Shown here one piece after another: positions 1 through 10,986 of a stretch of 64,000 nucleotides of DNA. The notes under the pieces are model-generated. The model saw nothing but the letters and a program-made list of their open reading frames with translations. It had not been told where the DNA came from and ran no database searches. Source of the DNA: Piezodorus guildinii (Eukaryota > Arthropoda > Insecta > Hemiptera > Pentatomidae); the NCBI GenBank assembly GCA_023052935.1, contig CM041293.1:152085474-152149473 (forward strand). Direction: 5' to 3'. Both the position numbers and the translations under genes were made by a program. Numbering within the stretch: the stretch's first letter is position 1; each line of letters starts with the position of its first letter.

Positions 1-1510
1 ATTATGTATTATATTCGTTATATACCGAAATTAAATAATCATCACTTTTACAGCATTGTCGATGTAATTAAAACATTTTAATGCTAGACGTACATAATGG
101 AATATAAAGATCAAATAATAATTAAACGAAGTTGAAAACTTATAAACGTATTCATTAGCAACAAGAAAGTTATGTAATGAATATACTATTTAAAATATTT
201 TTTCCTGAACAGAAATCTGAAACCGTTCTCTCGCTTCAGCTGTCAAAAGAAAAAAAATCTTTATTGGAATTCCTTACCGGTATCTAAAAGGAACAAAAAA
301 AAAAGTCTATTTTCGAGCCTGAGTGATGAATTTTCCTTCAAGATCAAAGAAATATTCAGGTTTATACTGCGAAAAAATTTCTTTTAAGGCCATCATAATT
401 ACTTTTCAAGAATAAAAATAGCTAACAATCGGTCGCTATAATTCAGTATAATATTTTATTTTTTTTAGGATCATATTAATTTACATTTAAAACATATATT
501 TTTTTCTGATACTATTGACAGCTTTTATGTTTCATTTAATGTTTTTTTTAATATTCATAATAATTATTTAATTTAAACATTAAAAGTAGGACCAGTGTTA
601 ATTTTCCTCCCTTTATCAAATTATAAATTTGCGGACAAATGTAATTATTCGTTTCACGGATTCTTTGTATCTTGAAACTAAAAAACATAATTTTTGAGGG
701 GAGAGGTGTATTTATTGAAAATATATTTTTTTAAATTTATTTACATATATATATATATGTATATATATATATGTGTGTGTGTGTGTCTGTGTGTGTATTT
801 TTATTTTGCTTAATACTTTTCTATTCACACCTGTCATGCAGTTGTCCATCAGTAAATGTGAGGTAAGGTTGATGTGGCGTTTAGGCAAGAAGGAAGAAGA
901 TGCCCTGTGGCAAGTCATTCTAGGTGATCATTTATCTAAATAGTTTCTAAAATATTCAGCTTTTTTACAGCATATTATAAATATATATAACTGTTTCTAG
1001 ATTTGAAAAAAACAAAAAACTAATCAAATGCTTTTGCTAATTTCTCCTTAAGGAAGTCACAAAATTTGCCAAACAAGTATATTTAGTTTTTTTCGTCAAT
1101 GCTAATAATATGATATATTTAATTTTTTAAATATACAAATTAGAAGAAAATTTAAAATATCGGTATTTAAGCTTTGTCAGACTATTTAAATCAGAATGAA
1201 ACCTACATGAGATCGAAGCCCATTAAATTTTACATCGATTTAGCGAGTTTAATCTAAATTATTATAGGTGTTTGTTGACGTTAAAGTTTAATTTACAGTT
1301 TTTATTTTTTTTATAAGGCCGTTTTTTATGAGTGTACATTTTATGTTAAATTAAACATAATATCCGACCTGTAAAAATTCTTGAGGTTTATTAAAACAAT
1401 AGAGACAGTTTTTAAGTATAAAATAGTTTAGTTATAACTTTGTTAATCCTAAAGTAATAGTGTATTAGAAACAGCAAAGAACCAAGTACTGAGCACAAAG
1501 TTCAGATTTG
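1..1510. other. AT-rich spacer
   Basis: No open frame here looks like a protein and I recognise no mobile-element domain. A compound microsatellite at about 743-797 mixes TA and TG dinucleotides. The rest is AT-rich non-coding DNA. Confidence 0.6.
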
Positions 1511-1559
1511 TTAACTGGGGTTAATCCTTGGTGTTAATCCTAAGCCTGGCGCGACAGGC

Positions 1560-1710
1560 CGTGTAGGCCCTTGGCCGCGTGGTATAGACTCCTGGGAGAA
1601 TATACTAACGTTTCTCAGTGAAATGTTTAGGGAAGGGTCATCACTCCTTACGCCTATGTTTTGCGAGTTGCCACCAGTGGGCCTGACGAGTCTCACTACC
1701 CGGGGGAGAG
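1560..1710 (+). repeat. GC-richer dispersed repeat, SINE-like (copy 1)
   Basis: This GC-richer block resembles 31930-32075 in the same orientation. The clearest shared part is the stretch around 1640-1695, which includes a GCCACCAG core followed by CTGACG. Both copies stand out in base composition from their AT-rich surroundings. The 31.9-kb copy has a tRNA B-box-like sequence, so a SINE origin is possible, but no poly(A) tail or target duplication was found. Confidence 0.35.
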
Positions 1711-1904
1711 GCTGTGAGTGAGTAGAGAAAGACAGAAGACGATCGTACTTCAATTGTTTTTTGACTGCCTCGTGCCAGTTGAGTCTTAAGCTAGCGTCTA
1801 AGCGATGAAGATGTGCCGTATATAGACCCAAGATTCCTCTCAACGTTTAAACGTTTGGAAACGAATTTCTTCATCTTCTCATCGTTCCCCTTGGAACTTG
1901 GAAG

Positions 1905-2034
1905 AGCCGCCTGCGGTCATTTTCAACACCCAAGAGAACTTCGTCCAAGCCGCCCTGCGGTAATTTTCTTCAATACTCAAGACGACTTCGTTCAAGCCGC
2001 CCTGCGGTCGTTTTCTTCAACACTCAACTGGACA
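1905..2034 (+). repeat. Tandem minisatellite, about 3 units of 43-47 bp
   Basis: Units begin at about 1905, 1948 and 1995. Each starts with AGCCGCC(C)TGCGG followed by a TTTTC(TT)CAA tract. The second and third units are the most alike. The block is GC-richer than its flanks. It overlaps a short open frame that resembles no known protein. Confidence 0.7.
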
Positions 2035-3025
2035 TCTTTACGTGAATATAACCTATCTTTATCCATTAATGGAACATTTAATTTCTTAATTCTTATTCAA
2101 GAAACTGTTTAATTTGATAACTATTTTTTTTTACATCTTTAAGCATTAATTAAGCTAAGTTTGTTTCTTCTATTTTTACAATATTTTAATTAGGTTTATT
2201 TTGTTTCCTACATTTTCTTACAGCTGCTTAATTATAATTAGGTTAATTTTTTTTCTTATATAAATTTATTAGGTTAATTTGTTTCTTATCTTGTTCATAT
2301 GTATTTCAGTGTATTAAATGTATTGTGATTCGTCGTTTGTTTTCATTATTTTTATTTATTTTAAATCTATACAGTCCACTTATTTATTTCAATAGAACCA
2401 CCCTCAATTTTGAGTTATCACTTGGAAGTATTATTCTTTCACGGATAGCCCAGCGTATACAAATTTTTGGTCCCCATATAATTATAAAAGGGTGTTAATC
2501 CTAGGTTGAGTAAATGTGTTTGAAGTTTCGTTTGTTTCGTGGGAATTTATGCTCGGATCTTGCAAAAAAAAAACGCCAGTCGCCTCTGGAACTTCGTTTG
2601 GGGAACTGCAACCTTCACGCATCTCGTTTCATCGATGTCTTGTCGGCGATCTATCGATTTATCGATTGGCAACGACTGGATTGGACGATCGATGCTGGGT
2701 GATATGACTTCTAGATCCGCCTGGTGACTGAATACCATTGTTACCGATCCGAATGATGTCTGTATCGTCGATGAGGTAACTTTAAATAATTTTTTTTGTT
2801 CGCCGTTACCTTCATAAAATCTAAACAGACGCTGCTTTTTATTCTAATTATTTATTATTTTTATTTTTGGACTGAACAATCAGTGAAGGATTGAAACCAG
2901 TTTAGTTAAATTAAGATCTCTGAAAAAAAATTTATTTATTTATTTTTTTTGGGATTATGAACCGAGAAGATAATTTATTTTAAATTAGTTTTTTTGTTTT
3001 ATGAATTTGGATATATGTTCTACAT

Positions 3026-3084
<59 letters not shown>

Positions 3085-4490
3085 TATATTTATATTTAAG
3101 GTCTTTAGGCTACATTAGTGTTGTTTTAATTTTAATTTTTTTTTAGTTGTGATTGTTTGTATTTATGGTACACCGAACCATTTCAAATTGTTTAAGAGGT
3201 CCATTTTTATCTCAATACAAAAGAAGTAGGTTCTGTTTACAGTTCATTTATTTTATTTTAATTTGTTGTTGTTATTCTGGTTATAAGGACAAAAAACTGC
3301 GAGTGGTTATTATGGCCCAAAACATCTTCAGAAAACGATTAACTTATTCTATTTAATAAAATAAATTTCATTTTATAATTAATAATAATAAATTATTTTA
3401 ATTCGTATTCGTTTTGGAGTTGTTCATTTGCATTTTTATCTTTATTATTTTTTTTCATATATAATTATTAAAATTATATTTGTTCTCAATGGATGACGTT
3501 AACTTAGTATAAACCATCTTGATACAGGATCGGAGATTTTTTTTTCTATTAACGAAAAACCCCTCCCCCATTACTTTTTTTGAGAAAATCATAAATATGT
3601 AGAAAATGTATAGTATGAAGTTCCTCTACTGCTTTACCGATATAGAGGACATCTTTAGTCTAACATCTCAAGCTTACATATTTCGCGAAATATGAAATTT
3701 TAGTTTCGTAAGATTATTCTGTTTACGTGCTAGACTACACAGAAACACTCAGACGTTTTCGCGCCCGTCCATTTGGTCATATAGGGCCCTAAAACGTGTA
3801 TTTCTGTTGAAAACAGGAATTCTGAAATTTTCAGGAACGCAATACTTTCCCACTACTATATGTTTCATAAATAACGAAGGGAAAGTAAAAATAGACAAAC
3901 ATTAAAAGACTGAAATAGAACTCGATGAGTCGAGAATCGATCCTGAATCCAGATAAGTCGTTCCTCTGCCGGTATAAGCTTTGTTTGTGGAAGCTTTTAC
4001 CCTGATGGTCCCGGGCAAATATGCAAGCTAAACTCGGGCTTAATACACGCCGTAATCGAAAATGAGAGAAAAAAAAAATGTAAAGGGAGAACCGTAAAAA
4101 ACTAAACACTGAGGCAGGAGGCCTTCCCAAGGCAATTAAGAAAATGGATTTGCAATAGAAGAGGAGTAGGCGTGCCCCAGGGACCGGCGCATCCTATTTG
4201 GATTACAAGGCGCCCCTCAAAACGTACTCACTAATCTTTTAAGAACGACCGCTGGTTTGTGTTTGCCTTTCCCCTTCGGCGGAGGTTAAATATCGTGGGG
4301 GAGGTCTCTATCAAACCCCACCAAGTCGGAGTCAATCAAAACCGAATTGAGTTTACACTTCAACTTTTTACAGTCCTTTACTTTTTGAAGGTTTTTTTTT
4401 TTTAATTATGAATCGGGAATCTACAAAGCGGATACTGTTGATAAAGTAATCATACGTAAAGGATATAAATTAACTCTTGACACACCTCTG
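2035..4490. other. AT-rich spacer
   Basis: No gene or transposon domain is recognisable. It contains a (TA)n microsatellite at 3028-3077. A somewhat GC-richer stretch at about 4130-4330 shows no open frame that I recognise. Confidence 0.5.
3028..3077. repeat. (TA)n microsatellite
   Basis: About 25 uninterrupted TA dinucleotides. Confidence 0.95.
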
Positions 4491-4749
4491 CTTCGCACCG
4501 GTGTAAATTAAATGCTGTTTCCCAAACAAAACATTTTATTCAGCAATATTACAATTCTTCGTAACTAGTGCTAAATTAAAATATTTACAAAATAACAATG
4601 CAAAATATATTTAGTAAAACTCAATAGAAGATTTACAGTTTCAACAAAACAAATGGACGTCTAAAAAGCAGGCAAACTTAAATAGAAGCTACAAGTGTAC
4701 AATCTAGCCAGTACAACAAGTCCAATATATGTTCACAAGAGATCTCGGG

Positions 4750-5390
4750 GCCTTCTTAGGATATGGTAAGGTGTGGGGAGCTGGATAGGGGTCGAGCAAG
4801 AGAGTGGTGGTGATGAATAAAGTTCTGATGGAATTTGGAGAATTTGGATGGAACGAGGTAAAAAACGAATGGAGTATTTACGTCGCGGTGTAAGGTATGG
4901 TTTGCCATATGAAACAAAAAGAAAAAATGTAAAGGCGATTCTGAGAGAGTGTTTAGAAGGACCGGAAAGGGGGTCTTCTTCATTCGCTTATCAATAATTT
5001 GCTTCATGTGATAGAGGTCCCTGGATATTTGATTCATACATTGATCATTGATCCCTCAGTCATTCTGATTCTCATTCTGAGGCTTGCTTCTTATATTTGT
5101 CAGCATTGTGGCCATTCTGTTGGGATAGAGTCTTAAATATAGAGTTTGTACATTATTTGAGACTTTCTAAGAGTTTACATGTCTCCTAGTGAATCAGTCA
5201 GTCACTATCTGGAGTTCGAAGTGACTGTGGAGTGTATAGTGTTTTAGTTTTTGGTATTGGACGTATGTCTTACGATACGATTCGGCACGCCGTTCTGAAC
5301 TGTTGGAGCCTCTTAGCCGTTTCAAGTTTTATATTATCCAACATGGGTGCCCCAAATAGCACTGCTGACCTGATCACCCGTTTGTAGATC
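4750..5390 (-). pseudogene. Possible decayed LINE reverse-transcriptase C-terminal fragment
   Basis: Read on the minus strand, 5390 to about 5250 gives a short stretch ending in QQFRTACRI. It resembles the segment after the RT domain of LINE ORF2 proteins (a YK..IRP..YG-like block followed by LQ.FQ...LR). Downstream the frame is interrupted by stops. The open frame at 4756-5037 is probably 3' sequence and not a gene. The match is short, so family assignment is not possible. Confidence 0.3.
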
Positions 5391-5394
5391 ATTA

Positions 5395-5693
5395 ATTTGA
5401 AAGGTGGCGGAGTGACAGAGTCTTGGGATCAGTACATATAGAGATTCCGTTTCTAGGCCAACGGCAGTGCAATGAGATGATTCGGCCGAGATCACGCTCA
5501 GCCGCCAGGTTTTTCCCCATTTTTCGGTACCCACTTTATAGAGGCTGGGTCTGCCACAGAAGGGTCTCCATACCCCAGGATCACCCACCGGCCGAAATAA
5601 CAGGATAAATAAAATATTCGTCACAACCGGGATTCGAACCCAGGACCCGGAGCACAGTAGACTAGCGCTCTATCACTAGACAGCCGCTCCCCG
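5395..5693 (-). mobile_element. tRNA-derived SINE (family 1, most complete copy)
   Basis: On the minus strand the element opens with a tRNA-like head. An A-box-like sequence, TAGTGATAGAGCG, lies at 5666-5678. A perfect B box, GGTTCGAATCC, lies at 5630-5640, inside a base-pairable T arm. A non-tRNA body of about 230 bp follows. Part of that body recurs at 28157-28260 and its 3' portion at about 52712-52770, both on the plus strand. The dispersed body argues for a Pol III-transcribed SINE over a tRNA gene. Confidence 0.65.
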
Positions 5694-5699
5694 TTATTC

Positions 5700-6672
5700 T
5701 TGATAATTAACTAAAAATATTTAATTTATTGTAGTGATCCGAACCAGTTCCCTATTTTGAATTTTTTTATAAAAATAGGATCTCTTTTATTCTAATTTTA
5801 TTTTACAATAACAATCTTAGATATTTCTAGTTACTTCTACTTTTATTAGCAGGTATAAAGAGTTTTGTAAAAAGAAAAAAAAAAAAACTTCATTTAACAG
5901 TATATGGATGAAAAAAAGGGTCTTCTTAATTAAGCCTAAAAGTGATTAAAATCCGTGCATCCTTAAAAAAAAAAAAATATATAGTAGAGGACGCCAAGGT
6001 TTTAATTTAATTTAGATTTGGTGTAAAGGGATTCAGAGTTGAGCGGCTTCATGAAACCCCGATGATATAGCACCAACCCCGTGTAATATAAATCCCTAGC
6101 AGACAATCTCAGCAATCTGCTTCGCTTTTCGAAATAAAATTTAATAAGTGTGCACTGTGGTCAAGCCTCGGATGTAAAATAATTAATGATAAAATGTGGT
6201 TCAGTATCGGAATAGCGAAACTCATTGGAGCAAGATGTGAAAAAGTCAATATATGGTTTTAACAACGATCAATGATTGTGGATATAATTAGGTTGACCGT
6301 TTAGAATTAACTATTCCATTTTTTACAACAAAATTTTACAGGAAGCGCGAAACTCTCTCATTACTATATTGTTAAACCAGATGATTTGATTATTTTCGCA
6401 TTTAAATCTAGAATTGCATTTTTACTATATTAATAAAATCATATTAAAAATATGAAATGAAATTTTTTAGTATGATTTGGAACGAAACTAAATACGTAAT
6501 TAGTACTTTTAGAAATGGCCGAATTTCTAAATCGCTTTTTTTAAGGACTCGAGAGCTCATTAGATAAAATCAAATGGAAGATTTAGATTAGACAAATTGA
6601 TGAGAATACAAATATGTAAAAAAATCACTTTCGTAAAAAATGTCCTTTAGTACCTTTTGGAAATCAATGTCT
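5700..6672. other. AT-rich spacer
   Basis: I see no coding or repeat structure beyond short poly(A) runs near 5876-5887 and 5965-5978. Confidence 0.5.
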
Positions 6673-7570
6673 CAATTACTGAAGGAATTATTCCGAGTGG
6701 CGGTCATTATTCTATATATTATCATTCCTATTTATTTTTATAAGTAATATAGTAATTTGTAATTATTTTATTCTTTTGTATGAACTTGTATGATCTGTCA
6801 ATGATTGTTACTTAATTTTTTTTTTTCATAATATTTTCACTTGGTTATTTCTACTGTCTTAATGTATTTACCAAATATTATTAAATCGTTGGTTGGGAGT
6901 CAGTTTTACTACATATATTTATACATTATTATTCTTACTATTGTATTATATTGTTTTTACTTTAACAATCTGTTAAAACATCTTCTAGTACCATTATGAT
7001 GTTATTACTATTATAGGTTTAATCTGATTACTTCTGTTTATGTTAATATTACAACTTTACTCATTGTTGTCAGATACCGTCAAAAAATGCGGTACGTATT
7101 TTCCATTTTACCTAACCTTTTGTACGTACTTTCCTATCTACCTGCTGTATTCCATACTAACTAATTGTACCTAGTTTCCATTCGCCTACAACACGGTACA
7201 TATCTCCACTGTACTGAATTTTTCAATGTTTTTTATTTTATGTAATTTTTTCTTATATATTTGTACATTATCTTAGGTCATTGTCTGTTCGGTATAGCTC
7301 TCATTAGTATACCTTTATCATTGTAATTTAATTAATTGATTTCTTTACACATCTAGTTCCTTATATGTTATAATATTGACATTCTCTAGCGCAATAGTTT
7401 TTAAAATAGTATATTTAATCTTATTTTGAATGTATTCTTTTTGTATCTTTTTAGCCTTGATGATGACCCACAATGGGGGTCGAAACGTTGGCAAACGATA
7501 AAATAGTTGAAACTCTTTAGTTGTTTCATTTAATGACCGCCTCCCGGACTAATTCCTTCCAGTAACTATC
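6673..7570 (+). mobile_element. Penelope-like/hairpin non-autonomous element (copy 1)
   Basis: The ends carry roughly 40-bp imperfect inverted repeats around a shared GGAATTA and GGCGGTCATT core (about 6676-6712 and 7528-7570). Near the right end is a hairpin motif (7456-7490) of the form TTGATGA-stem-loop-GAAAC. The same hairpin and right-end layout appear at 7575-8235 and, inverted, at 18395-19080. The interior is AT-rich and non-coding. Similar hairpins are known from Penelope-like retroelement terminal repeats, and that assignment is inference. Confidence 0.45.
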
Positions 7571-7574
7571 AATG

Positions 7575-8235
7575 ATGTTAATAATAATAACAAATTAAAA
7601 TTTTAAATTACCAATTTTAAAAATGTTTACACTATCATAAATGTGAAAATCTTAAAGTCCAAAAATAATTCTAACAGTAAGAGAAAAAGAGTTACAAATC
7701 TATGACGTACAATTTACAATATAATACGTATTCACTAAATTTTATATTGTAATGTTTCACAATTTATGAAAGTATGGATATTTTTTATGTCATTGATTTG
7801 TAACTCTATTTCTCTTCCTGTTAAATTATTTTTTAACTTTATAATGTTTCACATTTTTCATACTGTATATTTTTAAATTGAAATTTTAATTTAATTTTTC
7901 TATTATTGTATCACACTTTTAATGTATAATTTTCTCTATTTTTTTTATTTAAATTTTTACCTTTTACAAATTTCTTTTCCTCCCTTTTGTTTTTATTTAT
8001 TATTATATTTATCAATTGTCATTACTATATTTCACATTGTTTTTAATTATCAGTATAATTTAGTTTTATTATCATTTTTTATATTGTATTCTTACCTGAC
8101 GTGGACCTTGTTAAATTTTGTTATTTTTTTATGCCTGAAGTAGGCCTAAATTTACGCTGAAACGTCGGCACCATTTTAATTAAGTTTATAATTGTTCTAT
8201 TGATGACCTGAACCAACTCTCCATATATACACAGT
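7575..8235 (+). mobile_element. Penelope-like/hairpin non-autonomous element (copy 2)
   Basis: A T-rich interior leads to a hairpin at 8134-8168 (CTGAAGT-stem-GAAAC, then GTCGGCA). A GATGACCTGAACCAACTCTCC-like end follows, parallel to the right end of the neighbour at 7528-7570. No open frame of substance is present. The left boundary is approximate. Confidence 0.4.
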
Positions 8236-8950
8236 CACATTCTCACTTCATGTAATAACTTTAACTGTTTTGACAGTTAACTGGAACTAATAGAGGTGTT
8301 TATGTTATTTTTTTTTTACAAAACTGAACAGACAATAACTGCTACGTTCATTAACCTCAGTATTGGAATAATAAAATACTGAAGAAGAACAAAAAAAAAA
8401 AACACGTTACTTATATTGGACAACAGGGGAGATACCGAGACGGTAATTGTTGGTGGATTTGAGCCCCTGCAGAAGCAATAAATTGAGAGGGTTTGTTCGA
8501 TAAGGCTCAAACCAATCTTCACTATATCCCACAACTTCCGTGAACAAGGCAGATAACCCTCCTCAAAGTCTGCCAACTTTTTTTCCTCCTAAGATGTATC
8601 TCTTACTAAACTGTATAGCACCTTCTTTCCTCACTCCAACATTCAAATGTTTGGTCAATAAAAAAAACTCCGTATCAGGATTAAACAAATCCGGTAGTTA
8701 TTAATAAGTAATGATTTACTCTAAAATCATCATTGATAAATCTGGTCTTAATATTGCAGTCATCCATCAATGGGTACGTAAATTTCACGATTCCATATTA
8801 CAACAGGTATTTTGGCAACATTTTATAAGTCTACAAAGTTCTGGTTACATAAAAGGTGTAGATTCTTTTAGTGAAGGTCAAATTTTTTATAAATAAAATT
8901 GGAGGCTGATGTCTACTTCACCACTATTTATTGAAAAAAATATTCGCACT

Positions 8951-8980
8951 ACGTTTCGGCTAACAATGCCATCTTTGGTG
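8951..8980 (-). repeat. Hairpin motif of the GAAACGT family
   Basis: On the minus strand GATGGC, a short loop and GCC are followed by GAAACGTAGTGCG. This matches the hairpin layout at 7.46, 17.0, 18.5 and 20.3 kb. The flanking 8590-9050 shows no recognisable coding capacity. Confidence 0.45.
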
Positions 8981-9049
8981 CAGTGGAACAACTTAGATTT
9001 AGTGTGGGTAGGCTTCCTAGTCAAAACCACATGTAACATGCTGGTTACA

Positions 9050-9112
9050 TGTTATTTTTTATTTTTATTTTACATCATCCACCAACAGGCTTAGGCCGAT
9101 TACAGGTGGTAA
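9050..9112 (-). mobile_element. Possible LINE 3' end
   Basis: On the minus strand a short GC-richer segment ends in an A-rich AAAATAAAAATAAAAAA tail. This layout is similar to the 3' termini of the I-group LINEs at 42.2 and 58.9 kb. No coding sequence is attached, so this is only a candidate. Confidence 0.25.
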
Positions 9113-9160
9113 ATAATACAAACAAAGTAAATACAAACCAGCTTAATCTATAAATGTAAC

Positions 9161-9231
<71 letters not shown>
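9161..9231. repeat. Poly(A) run followed by (TA)n
   Basis: A run of about 28 A residues (9161-9188) passes directly into about 21 TA units. It may be an old retroposon tail that expanded into a microsatellite. Confidence 0.9.
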
Positions 9232-9236
<5 letters not shown>

Positions 9237-9509
9237 TTACAATTATCATAATCTAACTAAAAAAGAAATAAATCGTTAAACAATTCATCATAAATATACT
9301 CCTATAAAATTAATTATATTAAGATAAAAAAAGCTACAAAAGATAGAAACAAAAAGAAAAAGAAAAATAGAGAAGTAAATAAAAAAAACAAACATAAAAA
9401 TAAACAAAGTTAGTCCCAGCTCTGAGTCATTTAAATTTAAAGATAAGAACAAGAAAATAAAAACATTTAAAAAAAATGTACACAATTTCGCAATAATATT
9501 TTATATACA

Positions 9510-9924
9510 TGTAAATTATAATCGTAATTTAGTTTTAGATAGTGTTGCCATTTATCATAGTGACAAAGTGTGATCACATGTGTTTTTAAAGATTGGGTAG
9601 GTTACATATGATCTCTGACTGTTAGCTTCTAGATAGAGTAGAAAGGGACTTTTTATTCAATTCTACTATTTTAGGTAAGTTGTTTATATGTTCATTCTGT
9701 TTGTATGTATCTACTTTTGTTTATTGTTATTAATAATAAACTACTATTTTAGAATCGTCTAAAGTCTACTTTCTTTAAGAATTACAAATTGAATAAAAGT
9801 CTACTCAACTATGGCTTCAAGTAAGAAACTTCATGTCCATATTGTCAAGAGAGGAGAAGCAAAGTATGAGTTAACTGCTCTGTCTGTGGACAAGGTTGTA
9901 TGGTACAGTTTACCAGAGCAGTTA
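9510..9924 (+). repeat. 5' LTR of the Ty3/gypsy element
   Basis: It matches 14093-14507 almost base for base with no indels. It contains an AATAAA polyadenylation signal near 9733. The gag start codon (9811) and the first 38 gag codons lie inside the repeat, which is unusual. A TGG trinucleotide at 9932 is the nearest possible primer-binding-site start, but I could not assign a primer tRNA. Confidence 0.9.
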
Positions 9925-10986
9925 AAGGATTTGGACTTGCACAAAGAACTATTAGCAAGTAAAACAATTGTGAGTATGAAAAATTCTATCACTAAATTAG
10001 GAGGTTATAGAAAAGTTGCTATTGCTTTTAAACAGGAATTGAAAAATAAATATTTAGATGAAGATGATAACTTCAGAATTAGTGATCACTATTTAGAAGA
10101 ATATAATGTAGATGAAGCTAGTGCTATGGATATTGCATTAGGAGAAACAAAAACAGCCAACGAGGTTTTTTTGATCAAACGTATTAAGGAATTAGAGGAC
10201 CGTATTTCAACTACTTATGCAGTAACTTTAAGTGAAATAGAACACAAATTTCTTTTAAGCAAGTTTAATGGAAAGCAAGAAGCTTTAAATTGGATAACCT
10301 CTTTTGAGAAGGAATGTATCAGATTTAAGATGTTTGATGGATCCACCAAGGTAGAAGCTTTAAAGTTGTTTATGGATGGTAATGCAAAAGAATGGTACGG
10401 TTCAAGTTTAATTAAATTACCAATAGCTGATTGGGAAGTTTGGAAAAGTTCATTTTTATTAGTTTATGGCAGAAAGGGTTGGACGGCGATTCGCACAGCA
10501 TTCAATTACAAGTATATGTTAGGTTCGCTGATCGATTATGTTCTCAAGAAAGAACGTTTGCTTTTGGAAGCTGACAAAGATATGCCCGAAATGTATAGAG
10601 TATATCAAATAGTGTATAATTTACCCCTAGATGTTCAGGATAGGCTTAATAGGGATAATATAGAGACAGTAAATGATATTTTGAGAGAAATGAAAAATTT
10701 TAATGATTCTTACGTGATGAAGAAAATATTGGAAAAAAAACAAAATGTAGAGACGAAGAAGACTGACATGGTGAAAAGAAAAACGGAAAAAGTAAATGCT
10801 ATGGAGAGAAGACCATGCACCATATGCAAGGAACTTGGTTTTAAAAATCGTTTTCATCCAACGTCAGTATGCAGAAATAAACCGTATCAAAATAAAAATG
10901 TAGTTAATATGACGGAACTGGATGACGGCTTCAAAACTGATCTTTCGGGAATTGAAATTCAAAATGAAGAGAGTTCAAAAAACTAA
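9811..10986 (+). CDS. gag: Gag polyprotein of Ty3/gypsy element (391 aa)
   Basis: This structural protein would package element RNA into cytoplasmic virus-like particles. The frame starts at ATG 9811, inside the 5' LTR. The central part (about residues 150-260) has the look of a retrotransposon capsid domain, with LNWITSFE and KLFMDGNAKEWY-type segments. Near residue 335 is one atypical zinc knuckle, CTICKELGFKNRFHPTSVC, spaced C-x2-C-x9-H-x5-C instead of CX2CX4HX4C. The frame is intact to TAA 10984-10986. The last sense codons form the heptamer A AAA AAC, a -1 slippery site feeding pol. Confidence 0.88.
   Translation: MASSKKLHVHIVKRGEAKYELTALSVDKVVWYSLPEQLKDLDLHKELLASKTIVSMKNSITKLGGYRKVAIAFKQELKNKYLDEDDNFRISDHYLEEYNVDEASAMDIALGETKTANEVFLIKRIKELEDRISTTYAVTLSEIEHKFLLSKFNGKQEALNWITSFEKECIRFKMFDGSTKVEALKLFMDGNAKEWYGSSLIKLPIADWEVWKSSFLLVYGRKGWTAIRTAFNYKYMLGSLIDYVLKKERLLLEADKDMPEMYRVYQIVYNLPLDVQDRLNRDNIETVNDILREMKNFNDSYVMKKILEKKQNVETKKTDMVKRKTEKVNAMERRPCTICKELGFKNRFHPTSVCRNKPYQNKNVVNMTELDDGFKTDLSGIEIQNEESSKN
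10977..10983 (+). promoter_or_regulatory. -1 ribosomal frameshift slippery heptamer A AAA AAC
   Basis: The heptamer lies in gag phase (A / AAA / AAC) directly before the gag TAA. A -1 slip continues at CTA (10983) in the frame that is open through protease. No ATG lies in the pol frame near its beginning, so frameshifting is the obvious route to Gag-Pol. I did not identify a strong downstream pseudoknot. Confidence 0.8.

Noticed and set aside
1511..1843. 110-codon minus-strand frame as a gene
   Set aside because: It lies in GC-richer repeat DNA and has no recognisable domain.
5615..5693. Functional tRNA gene on the minus strand
   Set aside because: A and B boxes are good, but the acceptor and anticodon arms do not fold as a clean cloverleaf, and the attached body is dispersed elsewhere, so a SINE fits better.
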